DNA of 64,000 bases from Harmonia axyridis (lineage: Eukaryota > Arthropoda > Insecta > Coleoptera > Coccinellidae). This document shows positions 32,451-44,187 of this stretch, one piece after another (within the stretch, counting starts at the first letter, position 1; every line of letters starts with the position of its first letter). The position numbers and the translations under genes were made by a program. Location: contig NC_059501.1 in the NCBI RefSeq assembly GCF_914767665.1, positions 52,018,798 to 52,082,797 on the forward strand, given 5' to 3'. The notes under the pieces were generated by a model that ran no database searches, had not been told where the DNA came from, and saw only the letters and a program-made list of their open reading frames with translations.

Positions 32451-33399
32451 CTCATATCACAAAATAGTGAAAGAAGAAAAGACTAGTTGAAGGAACATTC
32501 AATGTCGTCATTAAACTTTCAATCCTCCAGTGGAGGAAGCTATTGGCTATCTGCACTGTTTCATGGAGAATTAAAATTTAAATGGGGCATTGAATTTTAA
32601 TGAACGTTCCTGCAACTGTGTTTGTCTGAGAGAAAGAGAAAGTTTTGAAAAACTTTTTTTTTTCGTTCCTGGATTTCATCAATTGAAGAAGTCGCTATGA
32701 AAAATTCAATTAGAGAAAAAATGGAGCAAACTGAATGACATATCTATTCCAAATTTCTCTTGAGCATAAGGAAAAAATAGCGAACTCATCGATAACAAAA
32801 TTAATAGGTATCGTTTCAAGAGAGCCTTTTGAATGATGATTTTTTTCTATTCTTAACAGAATGTATATACAGAAAGAGAATTCCCTTCGTTAGAGAAACG
32901 AACGAAAACGATGAAATCTCTCAAAAAAGTATGTCAGTAGCGGTCCTTAATTATTCACCTGAACGTCCGAAAGAGATTAATCAAATGAAGGAGAGGCACC
33001 TCGGAAGTAAAGCTAGGGAAAATTAGTTGGTGCTGGCTGATACATAGGGATGAATAGATTAAACCCAGCTCGAAGAATATTTTCAGTGGAACTTTCACAC
33101 AGTTTGATATTTTATCTGGAGGCTTTAAGGCTTCAAGCCCAGATGCCCCACGGGAATGCGAAGTAGAGGATTGTTTCGTGAATTATTCATCGAATTCAAT
33201 GGAATATTATTCTCGTATATGACGGGATGGAGATTATTCATTGGGAAAATTGGCTGGACAATGTGAACTGAATAATTATTTGGTTGTGTAATTCTTAATA
33301 GGGATGAGTTCCTACATCCACATTATTACTCCAATCCTTGCCAGCTAAACGACAAATGATTGGCAGATATTTGGATTAGACATTTGTTCTTAGAAATAT
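32451..33399. other. No recognisable feature
   Basis: No motif, repeat edge or splice-flanked frame that I can support. The mariner inserted at its right edge. Confidence 0.35.
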
Positions 33400-33401
33400 T
33401 A

Positions 33402-34685
33402 TCAGGTGTGTGAATAAGTCTTTCCCGTTTTTTGTAAGAGATGGCGCCACCAATACTGTGCGAGTATTTAATGGTTACATATGTCATAATCAAAGCTTAT
33501 TCATCTGTCAACAATTCCACACTAACACATTAGTTGAAATTTTTTCGCATCATAAATTTTTGAAATCGTGAAAATGTCGAAATTTGAGCCGAGTCGACGT
33601 CATTTGCGGGAAGTTTCACTTTATTGGTTCAATTTGAAGAAATCTGCTGCCGAGGCGCATCGGTTGCTTCAGGAAGCTTATGGAGAAGGTTGTGTCGATG
33701 ATTCAAGTGTTCGCGGATGGTTTCGACGCTTCAAAAGTGGCGATTTCGACGTGGAGGACAAGGAGCATTCCGGGCGGCCGCAAATCTTTGAAGATCAAGA
33801 ATTGGCGACTTTGCTTGATGAAGATTCGTGTCAAACGCAAAAAGAACTTGCTGAAGCATTGGGAGTTGACCGAACAACCATTTCCAAGCGTTTGAAAGCC
33901 ATGGGAATGATCCAAAAGCAAGGAAATTGGGTGCCGTACGAACTGAAGCTGAGAGACGTCGAACGGCGTTTTTTCACTTGCGAACAGCTGCTTCAGAGAC
34001 ATAAAAGAAAGGGTTTTCTGCATCGTATCGTGACTGGCGATGAAAAGTGGATCCGTTACGATAATCCGAAGCGAAGAAAATCATGGGTACTACCCGGCCA
34101 TGCATCATCATCGACGGCCAAGCCAAATATTGGCGCCAAGCTCATGCTCTGTATATGGTGGGACCAGCTAGGTGTGGTTTACTATGAGCTTCTGAAACCG
34201 AATGAAAGGATCACAGGCGAGGTCTATCGACGAAAATTGATGCGTTTGAGCCGCGCACTGCGAGAAAAACGGCCACAATACTCCGACAGGCACGACAAAG
34301 TTATTTTGCAACATGACAATGCTCGCCCACATGTTGCACAGCCGGTGAAAACATACTTAGAAACGCTCAAATGAGAAGTCCTACCCCACCCGCCGTATAG
34401 TCCAGACATTGCTCCGTCTGATTACCATCTCTTCAGATCGATGACGCATGGCCTGGCTGACCAGCACTTCCATTCCTACGAGGAAGCCAAAAAATGGGTG
34501 GATGACTGGATAGAGGCCAAACCGGTCGAATTTTTTCGCAACGGGATTCGTATGTTGCCAGAAAGATGGGAAAAAGTTGTAGCTAGCGATGGCCAATACT
34601 TTCAATAATTCATTTGTAACCATTTTTTCACAATAAAGGCTCAAAATTTGAAAAAAAAACGGGAAAGACTTATTCACACACCTGA
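33402..34685 (+). mobile_element. mariner element, complete ends
   Basis: A 1284-bp element. The left end TCAGGTGTGTGAATAAGTCT is matched by AGACTTATTCACACACCTGA at the right, with the identity extending through TTCCCGTTTTTT, about 32 bp in all. It is flanked by the TA target duplication (33400-33401, 34686-34687). Size, TIR length and TA site are those of a full-length mariner. It carries one transposase gene, intact except for a single stop. The TIRs show almost no decay, so this is a young insertion compared with most of the window. Confidence 0.97.
33574..34608 (+). pseudogene. mariner transposase, one in-frame stop
   Basis: ATG at 33574 to TAA at 34606-34608 gives 344 codons, the usual mariner length, all in one frame. 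Residues 1-110 form the paired HTH region (HLREVSLYWFNLKKSAAEAH; TQKELAEALGVDRTTISKRL), joined by WVPYELKLRDVERR, the WVPHEL linker motif. Catalytic Asp are D156 (VTGDEKW), D248 (LQHDNARPH) and D283 (YSPDIAPSDYH), a DD34D triad. The only lesion is TGA at 34372-34374, codon 267, where relatives have Trp (TGG). It stops translation between the second and third Asp. An upstream GTG in frame at 33568 is not the start. By resemblance it falls near the mellifera-type mariners. Product as read: 266 residues, inactive for catalysis. Confidence 0.95.
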
Positions 34686-34771
34686 TAGTTAGATTTATCA
34701 TGTAATGTTTCAGCAGATCCTTCTACTCTCTGGTTTTTTTTGTCGATCGACATCAGATTTAATATTGTGCT

Positions 34772-35400
34772 CAGGGATTAACGGCTTGACTTGATTTTCT
34801 AGATTCTTGGCTTGACTTAACTTGAAATCAAGTCGAGTAGTAGTTTTTCAACCTCAAGTCAAGTATTTATTTATTAAGTACTTGAATCCTATCAAGCTAC
34901 TTGATTTTCATCATTGTGTAGGGTCACATCAATAAAATGTAAAAAAGTGAAGAAATAAGGAGAAACCTTGCGAAAAGCACTTTCATTTATCGAACAATAT
35001 TGTATCAAAGAACGAAAATATCAACTTTTTTCAAAAGGAAATTAAAAATAAATAACTATAAATAATAACAAAATAAAAAATATATACAGTTTCTTGATAT
35101 TGGGAAACCTCCAAGCCCTGTTTGATTACATGATAAGGCTTTCAGGTTTTGCTAGCTTAACGTTGAGCTAGCTTAGAGTTCGGGGAACCCCCTTTTCTGT
35201 CTAAGCTATATCTATGTCTAAGAAATATATGAGATGCGACTCGTGCGTATTAAGTTCAAGTAATATCAAGCAGCTTGATATCAAGTCAAACAATAAATAT
35301 CTCGAATCAAGTCCAGTTCAAGTATGTAATTTTCACGAGCTTGATTTTCAAGTCAAGTAGTTGGTTAATATATCAAGATGCTTGGCTTGATGAATCCCTC
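34772..35400. mobile_element. hAT-type MITE with perfect 8-bp target duplication
   Basis: The 629-bp element begins CAGGGATTAACGGCTTGACT and ends TTGGCTTGATGAATCCCTC. ATTGTGCT stands directly outside both ends (34764-34771 and 35401-35408). An 8-bp duplication plus CAGGGATT ends is the hAT signature. Both subterminal regions are rich in CAAGTCAAG/CTTGACTTG words in both orientations, likely transposase-binding sites. No coding frame inside. The perfect duplication suggests a fairly recent insertion. It sits 86 bp right of the mariner. Confidence 0.93.
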
Positions 35401-36170
35401 ATTGTGCTTGAGACATCCAGTGGTTTCAATTCAAAATACATCAGATATCAGCTTCTCAGAGCCATTGCCAAATATTTTGTCGTTATAGGCGCAATGTTAT
35501 GACTGTATCAAGCAATCATCAGTTCTATCATATACTAAGATCGTATTGCATAGTAAAACCAAGATTCAAGATGGAAAAGGACTTAAAGTAAGCTGTTCAG
35601 AATTTCTTTCGATCTATTCATCTTATATTGTATCTCCCAATTTCTAGTTTCTAAAAATGTCAATAAGTGTGATATCTTGAAAAGAAAATCTCAATAAAAA
35701 TATCAGTTCTATTTCGATAAAAGTGGTCTCAAAATCTAACAAATTTCCAATTTCATGGAAACAACACTATTTCAAGGAATAGGTGAATAGAGAGTAGCAT
35801 AGGCGTGGATCAAGAAAATAATATTTTTCACGTTACCTCCAACTGATTCTAGTCTATCAATTTTCTAGAAATCTAATCCAGACTTGTAAAACCACATTGA
35901 ATTCCTATCATAACAAGCTTAGTAGCACACTTAGTATAGTCATTTATTTTTCCATCAAAAATTTACATGGACTGTCAATTAACTATTAAATATAATATTT
36001 GGAGTTGTTTCGAAATTATACGAAATATACCGTAACAGAATGAACCACCATCCCCAAGTGAGACCGGAAAGGAATGAACAAGACTCCTTAAAGCCAGACC
36101 GAATGAAAAATCTCCCTCTTCCTGCAATGTTGCTATTATTGCTTCTTGCTCTTGCATAACCCTCTGTATG
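35401..36170. other. No recognisable feature
   Basis: No supported gene or repeat. Two overlapping minus frames near 35975-36226 run into the palindrome array and have no motif. Confidence 0.35.
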
Positions 36171-36174
36171 ATAA

Positions 36175-36550
36175 AGGTTCCCACAAACCAACGCGGCAAA
36201 TGGCAATATTGATATTGATACCCCATCTGAATCTGGATCCTACTAATTCATTATCAATTGATAGTTTGATAATCAGTAATCAAACTATCAATCGATAATG
36301 AATTAGTAGGATCCATTATCGATAGTACCGTAGCGCATCTGAGTCTGGAACCTGCTAATTTATTGTCGATTGATAGTTTGATAAAAGGAAGTATTATCAA
36401 TCGATAATGGATCCCACTAATTCATTATCGATTGATAGTTTGATAATCGGCAGTACTATCAATCGATAATGAATTAGTATAGGATCCAAACTCAGATGCC
36501 GTTCGAATATTCGCATTTGCCGAGTTGGTTTCTGGGAGACTTTCAGGTAT
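36175..36550. repeat. Nested palindrome array in a short inverted-end element
   Basis: The outer arms pair AACCAACGCGGCAAATGGCA (left) with TGCGAATATTCG..-flanked TTTGCCGAGTTGGTT (right), then ATCTGA.T.TGGATCC on each side. Between them, CGATTGATAGT/ACTATCAATCG and the flanking TAATTCATTATC/GATAATGAATTA recur in alternating orientation: three IR units at about 36240-36305, 36355-36405 and 36415-36475, separated by GGATCC-containing joints. The array is self-complementary at several nested scales. No coding. Confidence 0.8.
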
Positions 36551-36993
36551 TTCTGTTCATTTTTGGTTCAACCACTGTACCATTGTATATTTATGTTTGT
36601 TATTGTTATAAACTTAGTGTAACGTCGAGTGTTTGTTCCAATCATTTGAGATATTTTTCAATATCCCAAACAGTCTGCCCATTAAATTGTTTCGGAAACA
36701 AACCAGCGGTAACAGTATATATCTTATATACCTTATATTAAATATCTTAATCTATCCCAAACAAGTACTTAATAAGAACGAATCGTGTAATTTATCTTAT
36801 CTATGATTGACTGCAATGGATTTTTTATTGGTATTGTTTTCTTTTTTTAATTCCGGAAAGCTAGTTTTATTTTGGCTCGTTGGAAAAAATTCTATAAAAC
36901 CCAAACAGAGTGAAAATTCCTTGGAAAGGCGACTACAACCGCAAAAGCAATACATAGTCACCGGGAATTCGATTTCATATACCTATATCAAAT

Positions 36994-37428
36994 TTATCTA
37001 TTCAGTTTTTGAATGGAACTTGTGAATTCTCTTTTGGTGCTATTGTTCATTTCAATATGATCGGCAATTTTTATTAACTCCTCAGTTTTTTCAGAAATGA
37101 TCATCCTGAATTCTTTTAACCTAAGTATGCGTAGATTTTCTACATCAAAATCGAATAACCAAAACTGATTACGAATTTTTCGATTCAATTCTGTATGCCA
37201 TTCCAACTTTAGCTCAGTGAAGGCAAATATGAATTGGCTTTGTTCAAAGTTTTGCGGTGAATCGAACTTTCCACAGCAGGGTCTCTCATTGATTTCCACG
37301 AAAGTGTCGCCATTGATGCAAATTAGCAATGTTCGAGCAAAGTTAGTTGGGAAAATTGATGCTTTTTTTATATATCTTGGAGAACATATTAAACATGAAA
37401 TATTCACAGCTTTCGATAATAATGACAA
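36994..37428 (-). CDS. Unrecognised 144-codon open frame
   Basis: The longest frame in the area that does not overlap a known element. It reads, in part, INGDTFVEINERPCCGKFDS, KLEWHTELNRKIRNQFWLFD and KTEELIKIADHIEMNNSTKR. The composition is protein-like (charged, mixed, several W, C and H) and the C-terminal half looks helical. I recognise no domain. There is no clear start context, TATA box or splice pair. It may be a piece of an uncharacterised transposon or a chance frame. Confidence 0.3.
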   Translation of the reverse strand: MSLLSKAVNISCLICSPRYIKKASIFPTNFARTLLICINGDTFVEINERPCCGKFDSPQNFEQSQFIFAFTELKLEWHTELNRKIRNQFWLFDFDVENLRILRLKEFRMIISEKTEELIKIADHIEMNNSTKREFTSSIQKLNR

Positions 37429-37959
37429 GCCTTTATTCCCAACAGGTATGATACTTAATTACAGGAAATTCAAAATAAATCAAATGTACATCCAAAAATG
37501 AATAATTTCAAGAATCAATGCAATAGATATCATGAACCTAATAGAATAATCAACATGGAGAGATAAAACCTATATACACTTAGGTGCTGAAAAAAACCTT
37601 TTTCAGAAAACTGAATAAAATTATTGATTTCAACTTGTATATTCACTATTTTGTTAACTGCTGGCTCATTAGAAAGAGAGAAATAAACTTGTTGTTAAAG
37701 TGTGAAAATTATTTTGTAATGTTGTCAAAGGTTTATTTCAAGAAATGAAATTTTCCTGCTATTCGAAAACTGATCGACAGTAAATAGAAAAAATATTAGT
37801 CTGAATTAAAAAAAGAACGTTTCTTTAGGTTATTGACGTTACAGTTGAATTGATTTGAAATTTTGAACTAATTGATTCGAATTTTACAAATACCAACTTG
37901 TTGCGTTTTTTTTGCACCTGAGTGTACATCCAAACAGGCAGTAATCAGACACCGAAAAA

Positions 37960-38580
37960 AAATACATGTATCTGCTCATAGTCCAGTAGACAAATACAAA
38001 AAAGGTGGGTCTGCTGGAAAAAATTCCGAACTCAATGAAACTTCTACAGGTTGTTCGGGGGTGTTGTGGGACGACTCTGTCAAGTTATCCAACACGAGAA
38101 CCATGTGCTAACTTGAGAGCGGCCGAAGAACCTCAACATTTCCGGACATTTTTCAGTTTTTTTCTCATAACCTCTGAACTAAGTAGATTTCACGTTCATT
38201 TTTAAAGTTGTAGATCATTAAATTCTCTACAAGTTTGTATTCACAAACTTTTTCGTAAATCTAATACCAACCGAGATATAGTCGATCAAATTTATAGATC
38301 AGTAGTCAAAGCAAAAAAAGTGAGGTCTGCTGGAAAAAATTCCAAACTTGATTTTGAAACATCTACAGATTGTCCGGGGGTGTTGTGGGATGACTCTGTA
38401 GAGTTTTCCATCACGAGTCCGAAAATGTTGAGGTTCTTCGGCCCTCCTCAATTTAGCACAGGGTCCTCATGTTGGATAACTTGACAGCGTCATGCCACAG
38501 TACCCCCGAACAACCTGTAGAAGTTTCATTGAGTTTTTTTCCAGGTAAAATGTATTTATCTACTGGACTATCAGTGGCGA
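37960..38580. repeat. Local cluster of a satellite-like repeat, mixed orientation
   Basis: The block TCTGCTGGAAAAAATTCC, GTTGTTCGGGGGTGTTGTGG, TCAAGTTATCCAACACGAG and CCGAAGAACCTCAACATTT occurs on the plus strand at about 38008-38150, again at about 38320-38440, and inverted at about 38440-38560. The inverted copy shares the CCAGTAGA.AAATACA edge with the first. A fourth copy is at 49068-49400. Copies are 80-90% alike by eye. No coding frame is preserved among them. Confidence 0.75.
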
Positions 38581-38689
38581 CTGCAAAAGCAAATTAGTAC
38601 TAGGTGTTCTTCTATAGAAAAGGTATATAATTCTAGCATTCGGGCGAGATATGAGAAAATATAGTTTGCTCCTTCCACCCAAAAGGTAA

Positions 38690-39820
38690 TGAAGGAATTT
38701 GATGGCATGCAAGCTTCTTCTGCATTCAAGGTTCTTCGAATTAAATATTCGATCAGCCGTCTCTACACAGACGTACCTACCGTATCGTGTAACTTTCGAA
38801 GAAAAAACCGTGCAAGAAGAACAGCAGGAAGATTCAGAGATACGGCCGATAAAACACTGGCAAATCAACTCCGAAGGAAAATTATAAAGGGATTGACAGT
38901 TCCGAAATAAGCAATGGCAGCAAAAGCTACAATTCCTCATGACCAACGAAAATTTGTTCTTGAGCATGACAAATTTTCGGGAACCAACTGGCAAAAAGAC
39001 TACACTCTACACAGACAGAAAAGCAGAAACATTCACTGATAGCCCACGACTTACAGACCTAGACCACATGGATATGTGAAGCTGATCTCATGGAAAATGA
39101 CCGACCAGTAGGACATCATAAAGCCAACCACCACGGAGTGAGTTGGAAAAATTATTTTGTCACACGAAAGAGTAAAAGACTTTGGACCCGATGCTATCTC
39201 TAACAAGACTCTGAAAACGGTCACCAGACAGAGCCATAGACACATGGAATATATGGTTTCTGTTTTTATATACTGAATTTGGAATATTTTTTAGTTGAAT
39301 GGAATAGAGCCACCTTGATTTCATCCCGAATTCATGAAACGACAAGATATTAAACCAAAACCACCACCCGTTCAGCCTCGTGTATTCAATTGGGAAAGTT
39401 GCCAAAAGTTGGGTGACATCATCAGGCTCAAAAACATTCTCCCACACGAACATTTTGGATTTCGTTCCAAGCACTCCACTACAGATCATTGCTAAGAGTC
39501 GTGGAACATAAGCAGGCAAATTTAATGAAGTGAAAGTGTCTATTCCGATGTGTCATCTCTTCCGCTCTTTACTTTGAAATCGCTCATCCAGAGCAAAAAT
39601 ATCCAAAACACTCTCTGACTCTAGAGATCTCAAGGCCGGTGTCCCCCAAGGGTCGACATCACAAAGTCTGACCAAACTTCAATAATCATTTTATGAAGAT
39701 GGGACTGTTATCATAACCAAGTCAATATTACCGAATAGGCAACCGAATACCTTCAAAATGATATAAGCCATCTGGAAAAAGGGTGGAAGAATGGCTAATC
39801 AAAGTGGACCATAAAAGAGA
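38690..39820 (+). pseudogene. Jockey-like retrotransposon ORF2 relic
   Basis: The plus strand carries ORF2 pieces in order. NRARRTAGRFRDTADKTLAN then QLRRKIIKG is the endonuclease-RT linker (about 38810-38890). FGPDAISNKTLKTV matches the PGPDGISN motif (about 39180-39215). LPHEHFGFRSKHSTTDH (about 39440-39490), VVEHISRQI, and a GVPQGS-like box (KAGVPQGSTSQ with frameshift, about 39630-39660) follow, then a badly decayed palm with VIITKSI. Stops and shifts are frequent and the FADD motif is gone. An old, inactive copy. Confidence 0.75.
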
Positions 39821-40769
39821 AATCTTGTCACGAAGGTTAAACAGTTCACTTGCTATAATACGTTTCATCAGTATAATTCTTTCGATATAACAATTAATGT
39901 TCTTTTTATTTCAACAGTAAAAGCGTCCTCTCTTCGAGCTTGGTAAGTGCAGCAATTAGTTTTTTATTGAATTAGAGAATATTTTGCACTCTTTAATTAA
40001 TAATCACCTCAATGATCTGAACATTGCATTTTATCGGGATATCCATGAAGTTTGCCTGACTTTAACTTCATTTTGAGTTATGATATAGATGCAGCTCACA
40101 TAAATGTCGTACTCGAGTTCTTTTCTGGTAATGATGCACTAGTGTTTTTGTGATCCTCGACTATGTTGTTTAGATTCGCTGCTATATCTTCCCATATTTT
40201 CTATCATTGTTAAATAGGTATAGCTTATTTGAGTAAAATAATTATTGACATTAAAATTGCGCAGACAAATCCTAAGTCTATCACCACCTTCTATGATTTT
40301 AATAAAAATAGTAGGGGAGGGCGGGACTGGAAGTTCCCGGTATAAAGTGTTACGATGGAAATAACTTTTTAACGAAATAATATAGCAAGATATACAAAAT
40401 ATGCTTCTAAAGCACCAAGTGGAGCGCCAATTTGGCAATAATTTTTGTTACTCTGGTGACGGTGGTTGAGTGGCTGTGTGCACGTGCTCTCGAAACTTCA
40501 CTTAAGTGTCAGTTTGAACTATTTGGTCTATCTTTGTTAATTATTCATGCGTAAATTTCTCAAATTGTAGTTACATAAGTAAAGAATCTTATTGCTTTAG
40601 TATTGTTTCAATTAATTTTGTTAGTTTGCCAGTATGTCAATGTTCGTATATTGTATTAATTTGGGGTCATAAGTTCTTTTCTGGCGGGGCTGGTTGTTCC
40701 GCGGAAAAATTAAACCCAATCGACTTTCAATCGTATTTAAAATTTTCATGACACATTTTTTCTTCATTC
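39821..40769. other. No recognisable feature
   Basis: No supported frame on either strand. A slightly GC-richer patch at about 40300-40345 contains GGGGAGGGCGGGACTGGAAG but no motif I can name. Confidence 0.35.
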
Positions 40770-41170
40770 TAAGGATGAGAAACTACAAGACAGAGAGAGG
40801 TAAGACCTCCTAGACAATTGTTACGTCAAGCTTCCCCTGCTGTTACCAACGACGGAAAATCTGTTAAAACTGTGGCAAGAGGAAATGAATTTTCCGCATG
40901 ACCTTACATTGACTTTAAAAAATGACGTTTACGACAGACGACTTTTTGAACAGACATGCCAGAAAAAATGGATTGGATAAAAAACAGGCAGAAAAAAAGA
41001 CAAACTGATGAAGGCATTACAAGGACTGGAACAGAAAAATCAAAGATACAAGAAAAGTAAATGGTAAAAGCAAGGAGGAAAGTGAAAAAAAATATCAGGA
41101 TTAGAAAAGAGCACAACGCAAGATACCGAGAGTGACAGCGGTAAGGATCTGGAAAGGTACCTACTGTCCT
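40770..41170 (+). pseudogene. pogo-like transposase fragment, internally deleted
   Basis: At about 40775-40890 the plus strand reads MRNYKTERGKTS, then, after a stop or shift, RQLLRQASPAVTNDGKSVKT and VARGNEF. This resembles the psq-type HTH that opens pogo/Tigger transposases (MVR.YKRKT.RG and the VA..F.I motif). About 100 bp on, a Lys/Glu-rich stretch ending DTESDSGKDLER resembles the acidic C-terminal tail of the family. The DDE core is absent, so this would be an internal-deletion derivative. Weak but consistent. Confidence 0.4.
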
Positions 41171-42578
41171 ATTTGATATGATTCGAATTAAAATTCTCGA
41201 CCAAGAGAACAATGGATTGTGGATTGAATGTACTATATGTAAAAATTAGGCTTCTACCAAATATTTAGAGTCTTATGGGTATATCTTAATTATTGTGAGT
41301 CAGATGAAGAGAAAATGAATGAATAAGATTGCCGATGAATAAAAATGGAGATTGTCAAAGTTAGTCACAATTGATAAAAAAGACTGCTGATTGACGATTA
41401 GACTTAATTAACCTTAATAAAAAGTTTATATGGAAGTAACTAGTTATGTTTTTTCTTTTGTAAGTATATTTACACATTAGATAAGATTTATCGAGTTTTT
41501 GGACTTCAATTTTATTTTAACTAAATAAAAAAATTCATTCACAAACCAGTAACACAATATACAAAAATTAATAAAAAGTTTTTTTATTCAAATAAACCTT
41601 CATTATTTCATAAAATATTATCAGAACAATTAATTAATAAGAGGAACAATTTGCCTCCATCAAAGTTGGAACAACTCGCCCCAAAGCGGGGTTGAATGTG
41701 CCGCTCCGAAATTTTACAAACATTTGCTTCTGAATAAAAAACTATTGAGATATCAGTAAAAACGACTATAAGATTTCCAAAAACGATAAATATCCGTTCA
41801 ATATTATCCCAAGTGGAAAATGAAATCCTTCATTATCATGATGAAAATTGGTATTATTTAAGAATCGGAACGTCCAACCCCACTCTTCCCTAAGCATTTT
41901 CAATGTAAACTCCATTCACAATTCAAAATTATTTTTTTTTGCTTATTTCACGAATAATTTTGATGCCATTTTGAATAAATAGTTTGATATGATAATCCAA
42001 TTCTCACTATTATTGAGTGATATTTCAGCATGTTGTGATTTGGAAAACCAGTGAATACCAGGCAGTTGAATCAATATATTATATTGTTCTCAGAAAAATA
42101 TCACACTATGATCTCCAACCGAGTACGCCTTGTATTATATAGCATTCAGCGATTCTGTGGATCGCCATTTCATTTTGATGGATTACCGTAAATGCTGCTG
42201 GTATATTTGCATTTCTAGTGGCGTTATATCATGCATTCGAAATTCCTCTCTATGACAGGAATTTTTTACGTTTTACTCTGTTTTGGAGAAGTAACATCGG
42301 AAATTTCCCGTTCTTATTGGGGATATGGAGTGGGGATTTGAAAACTCGATGAGGAAAAAAACAAAATCACCAATATTTTATTTTTTCAATATTTGTGAGG
42401 TCTATTACTCAAATCGATCTATGAGGAAATGAAATAAGGATAATCATAACACTGACAAACAATGATGGTGAAAAAATATTGTGTTTTGTAATATGTAGGT
42501 ATCGTGGTGAATCGAGAAGGACTCGCCAAAATACGAATTTGCTTCGGATAATGTGAACATGATCAAAAAACTAGATAT
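41171..42578. other. No recognisable gene in 1.4 kb
   Basis: AT-rich; no convincing frames, hairpins or repeat ends seen. Confidence 0.35.
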
Positions 42579-43084
42579 ACAGGGTGTTCTGATTTGTTTC
42601 CGACAAACTGAAACGGGTGATAGATAACATCATTTTGAGCAAAAAAGTTCCTATGAACATGGGTCCGGTAATGCTTCGTTTCCGAGATACAGGGTGTTAA
42701 AGTTGAAAAAATAATTCGCGTTTTCTTTAATAACTTTCGACTGATTCCAAATAATCGCATGAAAGTATTTTTTGAGGTGAGAAATTCAAATTTGTGGTCG
42801 ATTTGGTTGTTTTTTTCTAGTTTGTTTCGTCTCCTTTAAACCGTTGCAACTTTTCTGTGCTACCCTGCACGTCATTCTGAACTAAAAAAATCGATTCCCC
42901 TGACTTTTCTAGTTAAAAAAGGTATACCTCATGTAAGTTGCTAGGGGCAACCGTTTCAGAGAAAAACGCATTTAAAGCCATATCCATATTTTTGTAATCT
43001 CTAAAACATGTAAAAACAAATTTTTAATAATTTTAAATTGAATATTTTTTAGAAGTAACAATTTAGAACAAAACTAAATAACAT

Positions 43085-44144
43085 CATAATTTTTAAAGAA
43101 GGTGTTCGAAATGTTCACCGTTGAATTCACAAATGACATCTTTGAATGATTGATTGTTTTACATTCAACAATTGTTGCGGCGTAATCACATTTGCTGCAT
43201 TTCGAATTCTTAAGAGTAATTCGTCCCGGGTGTTAACTGGGGTAGCATACACTTGATTTTTTATTGTCCCCCAAACAAAAAAATCCACCGGATTAAAATC
43301 AGGGGAGCGCGGTGGCCATTCTACAGGGCCTACTCTCCCAATCCATCTGTTTTCATAAGATGCATTTAGCCAATTTCTGACTGGTCGAGAATAATGGACT
43401 GGAGACCCATCCAACTGGAAAAATACATCATCTCTAATATTTAGTGGCAGATTTTCAACAAATGTGGGGTGGTTCTCAATTGAAAAATTTAAAAATATTT
43501 CACCATTTACAATATTGGGGAGCTCAAAAGGTACCAAAACTTCTTCAAAAATTATTCCCATCCAAATATTTGATTTAAATTCATTTTGAAAATTTTTTGG
43601 GCGAAATGCATGCGGATTTTCTATCGCCCACCCATGCAAATTGTGAAAATTAACTATTCCTCTTCGAGTAAAAGTGGACTCATCAGTCCAAATTACTTTT
43701 TTTGAAAAATTGTTCATTTCTTGCAATAATAAATCTGTAAAATTTTTCCCTTCTCATTGCGTCACCAGTATGGAGGGCTTGAACAGGAGTTAAGTGGTAG
43801 GCTTTGTAATTGTTGTTTTTAAGTGTTCGTAATATTCTGTTTCCTGAAATATTAAGTTGTTGGGATGCTTTACGAATACAGAGTTTTTTATTCTCTTCGA
43901 AGGTCTGTAAAATCCTATTTCTCTGTAGATGATTCCTTCTTTGTATGCCTCGTTCGTGCCTTCGGTCACCAATACCATTTTCCCGTATTTGTTGATAAGC
44001 TGCTTGAAATGCTTCATGATTGGGGTGTCGACGATTTGGAAAACGTGTTGCATATTCACGTGCAGCAGCTCTTGCATTTCCATTACAGAAACCATAAACA
44101 AAAATGATGTCTGCATATTCAACATTACTATACACAAAAGGCAT
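43085..44144 (-). pseudogene. DD41D transposase, two frameshifts, triad intact
   Basis: ATG at 44144 opens MPFVYSNVEYADIIFVYGFC and NGNARAAAREYATRFPNRRH, a DUF4817-like N-terminus. An HTH-like segment follows (KLCIRKASQQLNISGNRILR). The frame shifts by one base near 43715. The second frame carries KKVIWTDESTFTRRG (first Asp), FFQLDGSPVHYSRPVRNWLN (second Asp), YENRWIGRVGPVEWPPRSPD and FNPVDFFVWGTIKNQVY (third Asp, 41 residues after the second). Near 43128 a one-base insertion replaces the C-terminus; the adjacent frame reads CEFNGEHFEHLL, the family ending. Coding length is about 350 residues. All three catalytic Asp are present; only two small indels disable it. Confidence 0.9.
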
Positions 44145-44187
44145 TTCAAAGATTGTATTAAATTAGTAAAACTGTATTAAGTTATGA

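Noticed and set aside
33680..34023. Frames overlapping the mariner transposase on both strands
   Set aside because: Shadows of a gene that is clearly coding in the 33574 frame.
38560..38994. 144-codon minus-strand frame
   Set aside because: It lies antisense over the Jockey-like linker region that reads sensibly on the plus strand.
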